Shown: one piece after another, positions 17,764-24,903 of the stretch | Position numbering within the stretch: position 1 is the stretch's first letter | Layout: every line of letters starts with the position of its first letter | Assembly: GCF_001648775.1 (NCBI RefSeq) | Contig: NZ_LVEJ01000022.1 | Coordinates: 1 to 64,000 of the forward strand | DNA length: 64,000 nt | Direction: 5' to 3' | DNA from: Pseudomonas fluorescens | Lineage (GTDB): Bacteria > Pseudomonadota > Gammaproteobacteria > Pseudomonadales > Pseudomonadaceae | The notes under the pieces: generated by a model | Database searches by the model: none | Seen by the model: the letters and a program-made list of their open reading frames with translations, nothing else | What the model was told of the DNA's origin: nothing | Position numbers and translations under genes: made by a program

Positions 17764-18480
17764 GTGGCTATCCGCTATGGCAAAGGGCTGATGGGAGGTG
17801 CGGTGGTGATCGCGCTCCTGGCCCTGCTGGTCCACTGGATCGGCATCAACACGATCGAACACTACCGCGACGATTTGTTGTTTTACCTGCAAGCTCATCT
17901 GATTCTCGTCCTCGCTTCAATGCTGGCCGCCCTTGTCGTGGGCATCCCCGCCGGCATCTTCCTCAGTCGCCCGACCATGGTCGGCCGTGCTGAACGCTTC
18001 ATGCAGATTTTCAATATCGGTAACACCGTGCCGCCGCTGGCCGTGCTCGCGATTGCCTTGGGCGTCCTCGGCATCGGCAGTGGCCCGGCAATCTTCGCTT
18101 TGTTCCTCGCCTCCCTGTTGCCGATTGTGCGCAACACCTACGAAGGCCTGAAAAACGTGCAGGGCTCGCTGAAAGAGGCGGCCGTCGGCATCGGCATGAC
18201 CCCGCGCCAAGTGCTGTGGAAAGTCGAATTGCCCAACGCCGTGCCGATCATTGTCGGCGGTGTGCGCGTAGCTTTGGCGATCAACGTCGGCACCGCGCCG
18301 CTGGCCTTCCTGATCGGCGCCAACAGCCTCGGCAGCCTGATCTTCCCTGGCATCGCCCTGAACAATCAGCCGCAACTGCTGCTCGGCGCCGCGTGCACTG
18401 CGCTGCTGGCCTTGCTGCTCGATGGCGTGGTCACCCTCGCCAGCCGTCTCTGGCTGGAACGCGGTTTGCGCCCGTCTTAA
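17764..18480 (+). CDS. Glycine betaine/choline-type ABC transporter permease
   Basis: A 238-residue permease of the OpuC/Yeh type. The GTG at 17764 follows a strong AGGAG site 8 bases upstream; upstream in-frame ATGs (for example 17707) lack one. Five to six hydrophobic helices are visible, with the EAA-like block GSLKEAAVGIGMTPRQVLWKVELP that docks onto the ATPase. The four-gene unit (permease, binding protein, permease, ATPase) is predicted to import quaternary amines as osmoprotectants or nutrients. The next gene starts 20 bases downstream. Confidence 0.9.
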   Translation: MAIRYGKGLMGGAVVIALLALLVHWIGINTIEHYRDDLLFYLQAHLILVLASMLAALVVGIPAGIFLSRPTMVGRAERFMQIFNIGNTVPPLAVLAIALGVLGIGSGPAIFALFLASLLPIVRNTYEGLKNVQGSLKEAAVGIGMTPRQVLWKVELPNAVPIIVGGVRVALAINVGTAPLAFLIGANSLGSLIFPGIALNNQPQLLLGAACTALLALLLDGVVTLASRLWLERGLRPS

Positions 18481-18500
18481 GGCTTTGTGAAGGAATACCT

Positions 18501-19406
18501 ATGAAACGATTGAGCTTGATTCTAAGCCTTATGCTGAGCAGCGCCCTGCTGTTCGCCGGCATCGCGCAAGCCGCCGAAAAACCGGTCATCCGCCTCGGCG
18601 CCCGGGTCTTCACCGAGCAGACCCTGCTTGCAGAAATCACCGCGCAGTACCTGCGCAGCAAAGGCTACGACGCACAGATCACCGGTGGTCTGGGCAGCAA
18701 CCTCGCCCGTAGCGCCCACGAAAGCGGACAACTGGACATGCTCTGGGAATACACCGGCGTGTCGCTGGTGGCCTACAACCATGTCACTGAAAAACTCGAC
18801 AGCGCCCAGTCCTACGCCCGGGTGAAAGAACTCGACGCGAAAAAAGGCCTGATCTGGCTGACGCCGTCGAAATTCAGCAACACCTACGCCCTCGCCCTCC
18901 CTAAAAAGGTTGCCGAGGAATATCCGCAGATCAACAACATCAGCCAGTTGAACGAAGTGCTGCGCGCCGAGGCCAAGACCAATCATCTGGTGGCGCTGGA
19001 TACGGAGTTTGCCAACCGCTCCGACGGTCTGATCGGCATGGTCGATCTCTACGGCATGAACCTGACCCGCAAGAACATCCGCCAGATGGATGCCGGGCTG
19101 GTTTACACAGCGCTGCGCAACGGCCAGGTGTTCGCCGGTCTGGTCTACACCACCGACGGTCGCCTCAACGCGTTCGGTCTGAAGTTGCTGGAAGACGACA
19201 AGCATTACTTCCCCGACTACACCGCCGCACCGGTGGTGCGTCAGGCTTATCTCGATAAGCACCCGCAACTGGCCGAACAGCTCAAGCCACTGGCCGAACT
19301 GTTCGATGACGAAACCATGCGCCAGCTCAACGCGCGGGTCGACGTCGATCACGAAAGCCCATCGAAAGTGGCCGCCGATTTCCTGCGCCAGCACCCACTC
19401 AACTAA
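18501..19406 (+). CDS. Glycine betaine-type ABC transporter substrate-binding protein (OsmF/OpuCC-like)
   Basis: A 301-residue periplasmic protein with signal peptide residues 1-23 (ending AQA). The mature protein shows the OpuAC-domain pattern: VIRLGARVFTEQTLLAEI, GYDAQITGGLGSN, DMLWEYTGVSL and FANRSDGLIGMVDLYG. These proteins bind betaine, choline or related compounds through aromatic cages; the exact ligand is unknown. It starts 20 bases after the first permease and ends 12 bases before the second. A GAAGGA site precedes the ATG at 18501; a longer frame from 18216 overlaps the permease and is rejected. Confidence 0.92.
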   Translation: MKRLSLILSLMLSSALLFAGIAQAAEKPVIRLGARVFTEQTLLAEITAQYLRSKGYDAQITGGLGSNLARSAHESGQLDMLWEYTGVSLVAYNHVTEKLDSAQSYARVKELDAKKGLIWLTPSKFSNTYALALPKKVAEEYPQINNISQLNEVLRAEAKTNHLVALDTEFANRSDGLIGMVDLYGMNLTRKNIRQMDAGLVYTALRNGQVFAGLVYTTDGRLNAFGLKLLEDDKHYFPDYTAAPVVRQAYLDKHPQLAEQLKPLAELFDDETMRQLNARVDVDHESPSKVAADFLRQHPLN

Positions 19407-19418
19407 GGAGGAAAAGTC

Positions 19419-20072
19419 ATGGAATTTCTGAACGCCTTTTCCCACCTCGACTGGCAGCAGGTGATGCACCTGACCTGGCAGCACATCACCCTCGTCGGCA
19501 TCGCCGTGACCCTGGCGATTGTCGTTGGCGTGCCGCTGGGCATTCTGATGACGCGGTTTCCAACCCTCGCCGGCCCCTTGCAAGCCAGCGCCACGGTGCT
19601 GCTGACCGTGCCGTCGATTGCCCTGTTCGGTCTGCTGCTGCCGTTCTACTCCAAGTTCGGCCAGGGCCTCGGCCCGATGCCGGCGATCACCGCCGTGTTC
19701 CTTTATTCACTGCTGCCGATCATGCGCAACACCTACCTCGCCCTCACCGGCGTGGAACCGGGTATCCGTGAAGCCGCGCGCGGTATCGGCATGACCTTCA
19801 GCCAGCGCCTGCGCATGGTCGAATTGCCGATTGCCGTGCCGGTGATCCTCGCCGGCGTGCGCACCGCCGTGGTGATGAACATCGGCGTGATGACCATCGC
19901 CGCGACCATCGGCGCCGGCGGCCTCGGTGTGTTGATCCTCGCCTCCATCAGCCGCAGTGACATGTCGATGCTGATCGTCGGCGCGCTGCTGGTCAGTCTT
20001 CTGGCGATCTTCGCCGACCTGTTTTTGCAGTGGCTGCAACGCTCTTTGACTCCAAAAGGATTACTCAAATGA
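19419..20072 (+). CDS. Glycine betaine/choline-type ABC transporter permease (second)
   Basis: A 217-residue permease. The core LGPMPAITAVFLYSLLPIMRN and the EAA block GIREAARGIGMTFSQRLRMVELP are shared with the first permease, with which it should form a heterodimeric channel. A GGAGG site sits 7 bases upstream. Its TGA stop overlaps the start codon of the ATPase gene (ATGA). Confidence 0.92.
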   Translation: MEFLNAFSHLDWQQVMHLTWQHITLVGIAVTLAIVVGVPLGILMTRFPTLAGPLQASATVLLTVPSIALFGLLLPFYSKFGQGLGPMPAITAVFLYSLLPIMRNTYLALTGVEPGIREAARGIGMTFSQRLRMVELPIAVPVILAGVRTAVVMNIGVMTIAATIGAGGLGVLILASISRSDMSMLIVGALLVSLLAIFADLFLQWLQRSLTPKGLLK

Positions 20073-21226
20073 TCGAACTTCAAAACCTCAGCAAAACTTT
20101 CCAAAGCAACGGCAAAGATGTCAAAGCCGTGGATTCGGTGAGCCTGACCGTCAACGAAGGCGAAATCTGTGTATTCCTCGGGCCATCGGGTTGCGGCAAA
20201 AGCACCACGCTGAAGATGATCAATCGCCTGATCAAACCGACCTCGGGCAAGATCCTCATCAACGGTGAAGACACCACTGATCTCGACGAAGTGACCCTGC
20301 GCCGCAACATCGGCTACGTGATCCAGCAGATTGGCCTGTTCCCGAACATGACCATCGAAGAGAACATCGTCGTCGTGCCGAAACTGCTCGGCTGGGACAA
20401 ACAGAAATGCCACGACCGCGCCCGCGAGTTGATGAGCATGATCAAGCTTGAGCCCAAGCAGTATCTGCATCGTTATCCGCGTGAGTTGTCCGGTGGTCAG
20501 CAACAGCGCATCGGCGTGATCCGTGCACTGGCAGCGGATGCGCCACTGCTGTTGATGGACGAACCATTCGGCGCGGTCGATCCGATCAACCGCGAGATGA
20601 TCCAGAACGAGTTCTTCGAAATGCAGCGCGCGCTGAACAAGACCGTGATCATGGTCAGCCACGACATCGACGAAGCGATCAAACTCGGCGACAAGATCGC
20701 AATCTTCCGCGCCGGCAAACTGCTGCAGATCGATCATCCGGACACGCTGCTCGCGCATCCGGCAGACGATTTTGTCAGCAGCTTTGTGGGCCAGGACAGC
20801 ACGCTCAAACGCCTGCTGCTAGTGAAAGCGGAAGATGCGGCGGACAACGCGCCGTCGGTGAGCCCGGAAACCCCGGTGGCCGATGCGCTGGAGTTGATGG
20901 ACGAGCATGACCGTCGCTATGTCGTGGTCACCTGTGCCGAGAACAAGGCGTTGGGTTATGTGCGTCGTCGTGATCTGCATCGCCAGACCGGTACTTGCGC
21001 GCAGTTCCTGCGTGAGTTCAACGCCACGGCGGCGTACGACGAACATTTGCGCATCCTGCTGTCGCGCATGTACGAGTTCAATCGGGCGTGGTTGCCGGTG
21101 ATGGATGCCGAGCGGGTGTTCCTCGGGGAAGTGACGCAGGAGTCGATTGCCGAGTATCTGAGCTCCGGCAAATCTCGCGGCGGCAAGACCAGCATCGTCT
21201 CGCCAGCTGAGGCCGTAGTCGCATAA
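20069..21226 (+). CDS. Glycine betaine-type ABC transporter ATP-binding protein with CBS region
   Basis: A 385-residue ATPase of the ProV/OpuCA class. Walker A is GPSGCGKSTT (around residue 40), the signature LSGGQQQRIGV, and Walker B LLLMDEPFGAVD. After the ATPase core, residues from about 255 to 370 form a CBS-type tail; in OpuA-like transporters this senses ionic strength or binds nucleotides. The ATG overlaps the preceding permease stop by four bases (ATGA), with AAAGGA upstream, so a start at 20030 is rejected. It is the last gene of the unit. Confidence 0.93.
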   Translation: MIELQNLSKTFQSNGKDVKAVDSVSLTVNEGEICVFLGPSGCGKSTTLKMINRLIKPTSGKILINGEDTTDLDEVTLRRNIGYVIQQIGLFPNMTIEENIVVVPKLLGWDKQKCHDRARELMSMIKLEPKQYLHRYPRELSGGQQQRIGVIRALAADAPLLLMDEPFGAVDPINREMIQNEFFEMQRALNKTVIMVSHDIDEAIKLGDKIAIFRAGKLLQIDHPDTLLAHPADDFVSSFVGQDSTLKRLLLVKAEDAADNAPSVSPETPVADALELMDEHDRRYVVVTCAENKALGYVRRRDLHRQTGTCAQFLREFNATAAYDEHLRILLSRMYEFNRAWLPVMDAERVFLGEVTQESIAEYLSSGKSRGGKTSIVSPAEAVVA

Positions 21227-21235
21227 AACACGAAA

Positions 21236-21329
21236 CCTGTGGGAGCGAGCCTGCTCGCGAAAGCGCAATATCAGTCAACAATGATGTTGGCTGTGAAAAT
21301 GCCTTCGCGAGCAGGCTCGCTCCCACAGG
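21236..21329. repeat. REPIN, C-type
   Basis: An inverted REP pair, with left arm CCTGTGGGAGCGAGCCTGCT and right arm its reverse complement. Both arms carry the C/G variant (AGCCTGCT / AGCAGGCT). It lies 9 bases after the betaine ATPase stop codon. Confidence 0.9.
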
Positions 21330-21632
21330 ATCTGCGTGATTTTTTCTTCATTCGCCTAGCGGAAAAGAATCTCAACACCTGCGGATCGGACAGCATGTAT
21401 GAGACAGACCGCGAAACTGCCAAAATCCCCCTCACCCCCACCTCTCGCCGCCAACGTCGCCGATGTTGCAGCCATCACACTTACCCACGACTTCGCCGAC
21501 ATAATCCGCGAACGTGCATGTATTTTTAACACTTAAAAATCCCCGGGGAACATCTGCCCGTCATCTCGGTCGGCTACAAAGAGTGATGAACGCGACGCAC
21601 GTCAGAAGCGTGCAAAAACGCGACATTTTTAG

Positions 21633-21661
21633 TTGATCTCACGCCCCTCACGCCCTAAAGT
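21633..21661 (+). promoter_or_regulatory. Candidate sigma-70 promoter in the speC upstream region
   Basis: TTGATC and TAAAGT are separated by 17 bases, each matching four of six consensus positions. Transcription would begin near 21668 and meet the hairpin at 21723-21755 after roughly 90 nucleotides. The stretch 21330-21632 shows no recognisable gene, only short arginine-rich frames and an AT-rich patch near 21518-21540. Confidence 0.3.
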
Positions 21662-21722
21662 TCGCGCCGAACGTCCATGCTGGAAACGATCCATCCGGCT
21701 CAAGTACTGACGACGAGACAGC

Positions 21723-21755
21723 AAGGCCAAGGGCAAATCCGCCCATGGCCTTTTT
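21723..21755 (+). terminator. Terminator-like hairpin 106 bases upstream of speC
   Basis: Twelve-base arms AAGGCCAAGGGC and GCCCATGGCCTT (one mismatch) close a six-base loop, and the descending arm runs into five further T residues. No annotated gene ends before it within 490 bases. It may therefore be an attenuator in the speC leader or the end of a small RNA. Confidence 0.6.
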
Positions 21756-21860
21756 GCTTTCGGCGACATGCCTTGGGAAGTAGGCGAACCAAAGTGGGGA
21801 TACGGAGGACGTTCATTTGCACCCATTGTTAATTTCAGTTTGCCAGTAGGAGTTCCCAGC

Positions 21861-23024
21861 ATGTCGATCAATGTCGAAGACTATTTCGCGCGCGCCACTT
21901 TTGACAAAATGAAGGCGTTCGCCGACAAACAGGAAACCCCGTTCGTGGTGATCGACACCGCGATGATCAGCCAGGCCTACGATGACCTGCGCGCCGGTTT
22001 CGAATTCGCCAAGGTCTACTACGCGGTCAAGGCCAACCCGGCCGTCGAGATCATCGACCTGCTCAAAGAGAAAGGTTCGAGTTTCGACATCGCCTCGATC
22101 TACGAGCTGGATAAAGTGATGGATCGCGGCGTCAGCGCCGACCGCATCAGCTACGGCAACACCATCAAGAAATCCAAGGACATCCGCTACTTCTACGAGA
22201 AGGGCGTGCGTCTGTTCTCCACCGACTCCGAAGCCGACCTGCGCAACATCGCCAAGGCTGCACCGGGTTCGAAAGTCTATGTGCGCATCCTCACCGAAGG
22301 CTCGACCACGGCTGACTGGCCTCTGTCGCGCAAATTCGGCTGCCAGACCGACATGGCCATGGACCTGCTGATCCTCGCCCGCGACCTCGGCCTGGTGCCT
22401 TACGGCATTTCGTTCCACGTTGGCTCGCAGCAACGCGACATCAGCGTCTGGGACGCAGCGATCGCCAAGGTCAAAGTGATCTTCGAACGTCTGAAAGAAG
22501 AAGACGGCATCCACCTGAAGCTGATCAACATGGGCGGTGGCTTCCCGGCCAACTACATTACCCGCACCAACAGCCTGGAAACCTACGCCGAAGAAATCAT
22601 CCGCTTCCTCAAAGAAGACTTCGGTGATGACCTGCCGGAAATCATTCTTGAGCCGGGCCGTTCGTTGATTGCCAACGCCGGTATTCTGGTCAGCGAAGTG
22701 GTGTTGGTTGCACGCAAGTCGCGCACTGCCGTTGAACGTTGGGTGTATACCGATGTGGGCAAGTTCTCCGGCCTGATCGAAACCATGGACGAAGCGATCA
22801 AGTTCCCGATCTGGACCGAGAAGAAAGGCGAGATGGAAGAAGTCGTGATCGCCGGCCCGACCTGCGACAGCGCCGACATCATGTACGAGAACTACAAGTA
22901 CGGTCTGCCGCTGAACCTGGCGATTGGTGATCGCTTGTACTGGTTGTCGACCGGTGCGTACACCACCAGCTACAGCGCGGTTGAGTTCAATGGCTTTCCG
23001 CCGTTGAAGTCGTATTACGTTTAA
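21861..23024 (+). CDS. speC: Ornithine (lysine/ornithine) decarboxylase, PLP fold type III
   Basis: A 387-residue alanine-racemase-fold decarboxylase that makes putrescine from ornithine, with possible lysine activity. The PLP lysine is K57 in YYAVKANP. Other landmarks are FHVGSQ (186-190), the GGGFP phosphate loop, EPGRSL, and the catalytic C335 in GPTCDSAD supplied across the dimer. The start at 21861 has a TAGGAG site; an in-frame extension from 21768 has no ribosome-binding site. The length equals that of the P. aeruginosa SpeC, as I recall it. The gene stands alone with its own terminator. Confidence 0.95.
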   Translation: MSINVEDYFARATFDKMKAFADKQETPFVVIDTAMISQAYDDLRAGFEFAKVYYAVKANPAVEIIDLLKEKGSSFDIASIYELDKVMDRGVSADRISYGNTIKKSKDIRYFYEKGVRLFSTDSEADLRNIAKAAPGSKVYVRILTEGSTTADWPLSRKFGCQTDMAMDLLILARDLGLVPYGISFHVGSQQRDISVWDAAIAKVKVIFERLKEEDGIHLKLINMGGGFPANYITRTNSLETYAEEIIRFLKEDFGDDLPEIILEPGRSLIANAGILVSEVVLVARKSRTAVERWVYTDVGKFSGLIETMDEAIKFPIWTEKKGEMEEVVIAGPTCDSADIMYENYKYGLPLNLAIGDRLYWLSTGAYTTSYSAVEFNGFPPLKSYYV

Positions 23025-23042
23025 GGCTGAACCGGTAATGCG

Positions 23043-23072
23043 AAAAGCCCACGACGTGTCGTGGGCTTTTTT
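23043..23072 (+). terminator. Rho-independent terminator of speC
   Basis: AAAAGCCCACGAC pairs with GTCGTGGGCTTTT and continues into a T run, 18 bases after the speC stop. Confidence 0.9.
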
Positions 23073-23117
23073 GTGTCTGTGTGTTCGGCGTGGTTTCTGT
23101 GGTGGGGCCGATATCGA

Positions 23118-23280
23118 TCCCCCTCACCCCAGCCCTCTCCCCCAAGGGGGCGAGGGGGAAAGGGAGCAGATCGGGGGGCTTTCAAAAACCGAGTTCGACC
23201 GGATATCTCAGGTCGGTGTATCTGGAACATCCAACTCGGTCAGTCCCCTCTCCCTCTGGGAGAGGGTTAGGGTGAGGGCT
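23118..23280. repeat. CCCTCACCC-ended inverted element, single copy
   Basis: Both ends carry the CCCTCACCC(C/T)A(G/A)CCCTCTCCC motif facing outward: forward at 23120 and inverted at about 23245-23278. Between them is a shorter inverted pair (CCGAGTTCGACC and GGTCGGTG-type segments). It belongs to the family of the array at 14894 and the element at 29996. Its right end overlaps the last codons and stop of the Sel1 gene. Confidence 0.8.
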
Positions 23281-24019
23281 CTTGGCACCGAAGCGCATAC
23301 CGCCCTGCCAACGCCTGAATTCTCGGATCCGTCGCACTCGCCAACGCCTGACTCGCCACCCGCAGAAAATTCAAATTACCGCCAACAAGCGCCTTTTCAA
23401 GCCAAACCACAGCCTCATCAATCTGCCCTTCCCCCGCCAACACCGCGGCAAAACTGAACTGCCCACGAAAATCCCCACCCTCGGCCGAACGCCGATACCA
23501 ATCGCGCGCCGCAACCGGATCCGCCGGGCACTCCTGCCCGTCTTCCAGATACCGCCCCAGTAGATTCATCGACTTCGCATGGCCCAATTCAGCCGCGCGC
23601 CGATACAGCGCCAACGCCTGCAGATGATCCACCGCCACTCCCCGCCCGGTCGCGAGCAGATTGGCGAGGTTGTACATCGCCCAATCCAGCCCGGCATCCG
23701 CTGCGATCCGATAATGCTGCGCCGCAACCGATGCATCCGCCGCCACGCCCCAACCATGCTCATGACAACGCCCGAGCATGTTGCGCGCCATCAGATGACC
23801 TTGCCCGGCGGCAATACCGAACCAACGCAGTGCCAGCGCTTGATCCTGCGCGATCCCTTGGCCGTCGAGAAGAATCTGCCCAAGCAACGCCTGCGCTTCG
23901 TCTTCGCCCTCACCCGCCGCCAGCAAAATCGCCTGCGCGGCACGGGCCGGGCTTTCGGCGAGCATGGCGCTGAGTTGTTCGCCGCTGAGGATTTCCTCGC
24001 GACGTATTTGAAAACTCAT
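23267..24019 (-). CDS. Sel1/TPR-like repeat protein coupled to piuC
   Basis: A 250-residue protein made of about five Sel1-type helical repeats (for example ARNMLGRCHEHGWGVAADASVAAQHYRIAADAG and its homologues). There is no signal peptide, so it is probably a cytoplasmic scaffold. The ATG at 24019 overlaps the piuC stop (ATGA) and defines the start; a much longer frame running through piuC is a shadow. Genes of this type follow piuC in other Pseudomonas. The final four residues (EPSP) and the stop codon lie in a repeat element, so the native C-terminus has probably been replaced. Function unknown. Confidence 0.88.
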   Translation of the reverse strand: MSFQIRREEILSGEQLSAMLAESPARAAQAILLAAGEGEDEAQALLGQILLDGQGIAQDQALALRWFGIAAGQGHLMARNMLGRCHEHGWGVAADASVAAQHYRIAADAGLDWAMYNLANLLATGRGVAVDHLQALALYRRAAELGHAKSMNLLGRYLEDGQECPADPVAARDWYRRSAEGGDFRGQFSFAAVLAGEGQIDEAVVWLEKALVGGNLNFLRVASQALASATDPRIQALAGRYALRCQEPSP

Positions 24020-24696
24020 ACCTCGACCCAGCGCCGCAGCAAGTTGTGATACGTGCCGGTCAGGCGAATCAGTGAGGGGTGATCGGGCATGTCCTGGGTC
24101 AGTTGCTGAATCGCGCCGTCCATCTCGAACAGCAACGCGCGCTGGCCGTCTTCGCGCACCAGGCTTTGCGTCCAGAAGAACGACGCATAACGCGCACCCC
24201 GCGTGACCGCGTTGACCTTGTGCAGGCTGGTGCCGGGGTACAAGACCATGTCGCCGGCCGGCAACTTCACCCGCTGCGTGCCATAGGTATCCTGAATTTC
24301 CAGCTCGCCGCCGTCGTAATCCCCGGGCTCGCTGAAGAACAGCGTCGCCGACAGGTCGGTGCGCACCCGCTCGATACTGCCCTTGGGTTGGCGCACGGCG
24401 TTGTCGATGTGGAAATCGAAGCTGCCACCGGCCGTGTAACAGTTGACTAATGGCGGGAAGACTTTGTGCGGCAGTGCGGCGGACATGAACAATGGATTTT
24501 TCCACAGCCGTTCAAGCATCGCCGCACCGATTTCCTTGGCCAGCGGATGGCCTTCGGGCAGTTGCAGGTTGTGCTTGGCCTTGGCTGATTGAAAGCCAGC
24601 GGTAATCTTGCCATCGGCCCAGTCAGCCTGTTCCAGAGCCTCGCGGATGCGCTGCACCTCGTCTTTCGCGAACAGTGCGGGGATATGCAGCAGCAT
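24016..24696 (-). CDS. piuC: Fe(II)/2-oxoglutarate-dependent hydroxylase PiuC (PKHD type)
   Basis: A 226-residue dioxygenase. The iron ligands are H96 and D98 (FDFHIDNA) and H159 (TSLHKV); R169 is the expected 2-oxoglutarate arginine. PiuC is iron-regulated and genetically linked to the PiuA siderophore receptor; its substrate is not settled. The ATG at 24696 has an AGGTGA site; the ATG seven codons upstream is less likely. It diverges from piuA across about 207 bases containing candidate Fur sites. Confidence 0.95.
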   Translation of the reverse strand: MLLHIPALFAKDEVQRIREALEQADWADGKITAGFQSAKAKHNLQLPEGHPLAKEIGAAMLERLWKNPLFMSAALPHKVFPPLVNCYTAGGSFDFHIDNAVRQPKGSIERVRTDLSATLFFSEPGDYDGGELEIQDTYGTQRVKLPAGDMVLYPGTSLHKVNAVTRGARYASFFWTQSLVREDGQRALLFEMDGAIQQLTQDMPDHPSLIRLTGTYHNLLRRWVEV

Positions 24697-24726
24697 GGCG
24701 ATGTCACCTGATGGCAAAGAGGCGGC

Positions 24727-24745
24727 AATGGTATTGATTCTTATT
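24727..24745. promoter_or_regulatory. Candidate Fur box near piuC
   Basis: AATGGTATTGATTCTTATT matches 10 of 19 positions of the Fur consensus and lies 31-49 bases upstream of the piuC start codon. This is expected for an iron-repressed gene but is only a hand alignment. Confidence 0.35.
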
Positions 24746-24819
24746 GGCCGTGTAAAACCCGGGAGACGAATGAACTGGCAAAAACCGTAAGGTTAAATTG
24801 TAAAGAATGTAAATTCAGT

Positions 24820-24838
24820 GCGAATAACAATGTTTCGC
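24820..24838. promoter_or_regulatory. Candidate Fur box near piuA
   Basis: GCGAATAACAATGTTTCGC matches 11 of 19 positions of the Fur consensus and has GCGAA/TTCGC inverted ends. It is 66 bases upstream of the piuA start codon in an AT-rich promoter region. Confidence 0.4.
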
Positions 24839-24903
24839 AATTGATACGAATACCTGTTTACCCTATATTCCGCCGCCTCAAATCCTTGGGGAGGGGAATA
24901 AAA

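Noticed and set aside
21768..21860. In-frame 31-codon N-terminal extension of speC
   Set aside because: No ribosome-binding site; the ATG at 21861 has one and gives the standard 387-residue enzyme.
24022..24505. N-terminal half of the 412-codon frame containing the Sel1 protein
   Set aside because: It is the shadow of piuC in another frame; the ATGA overlap at 24016-24019 marks the true start.
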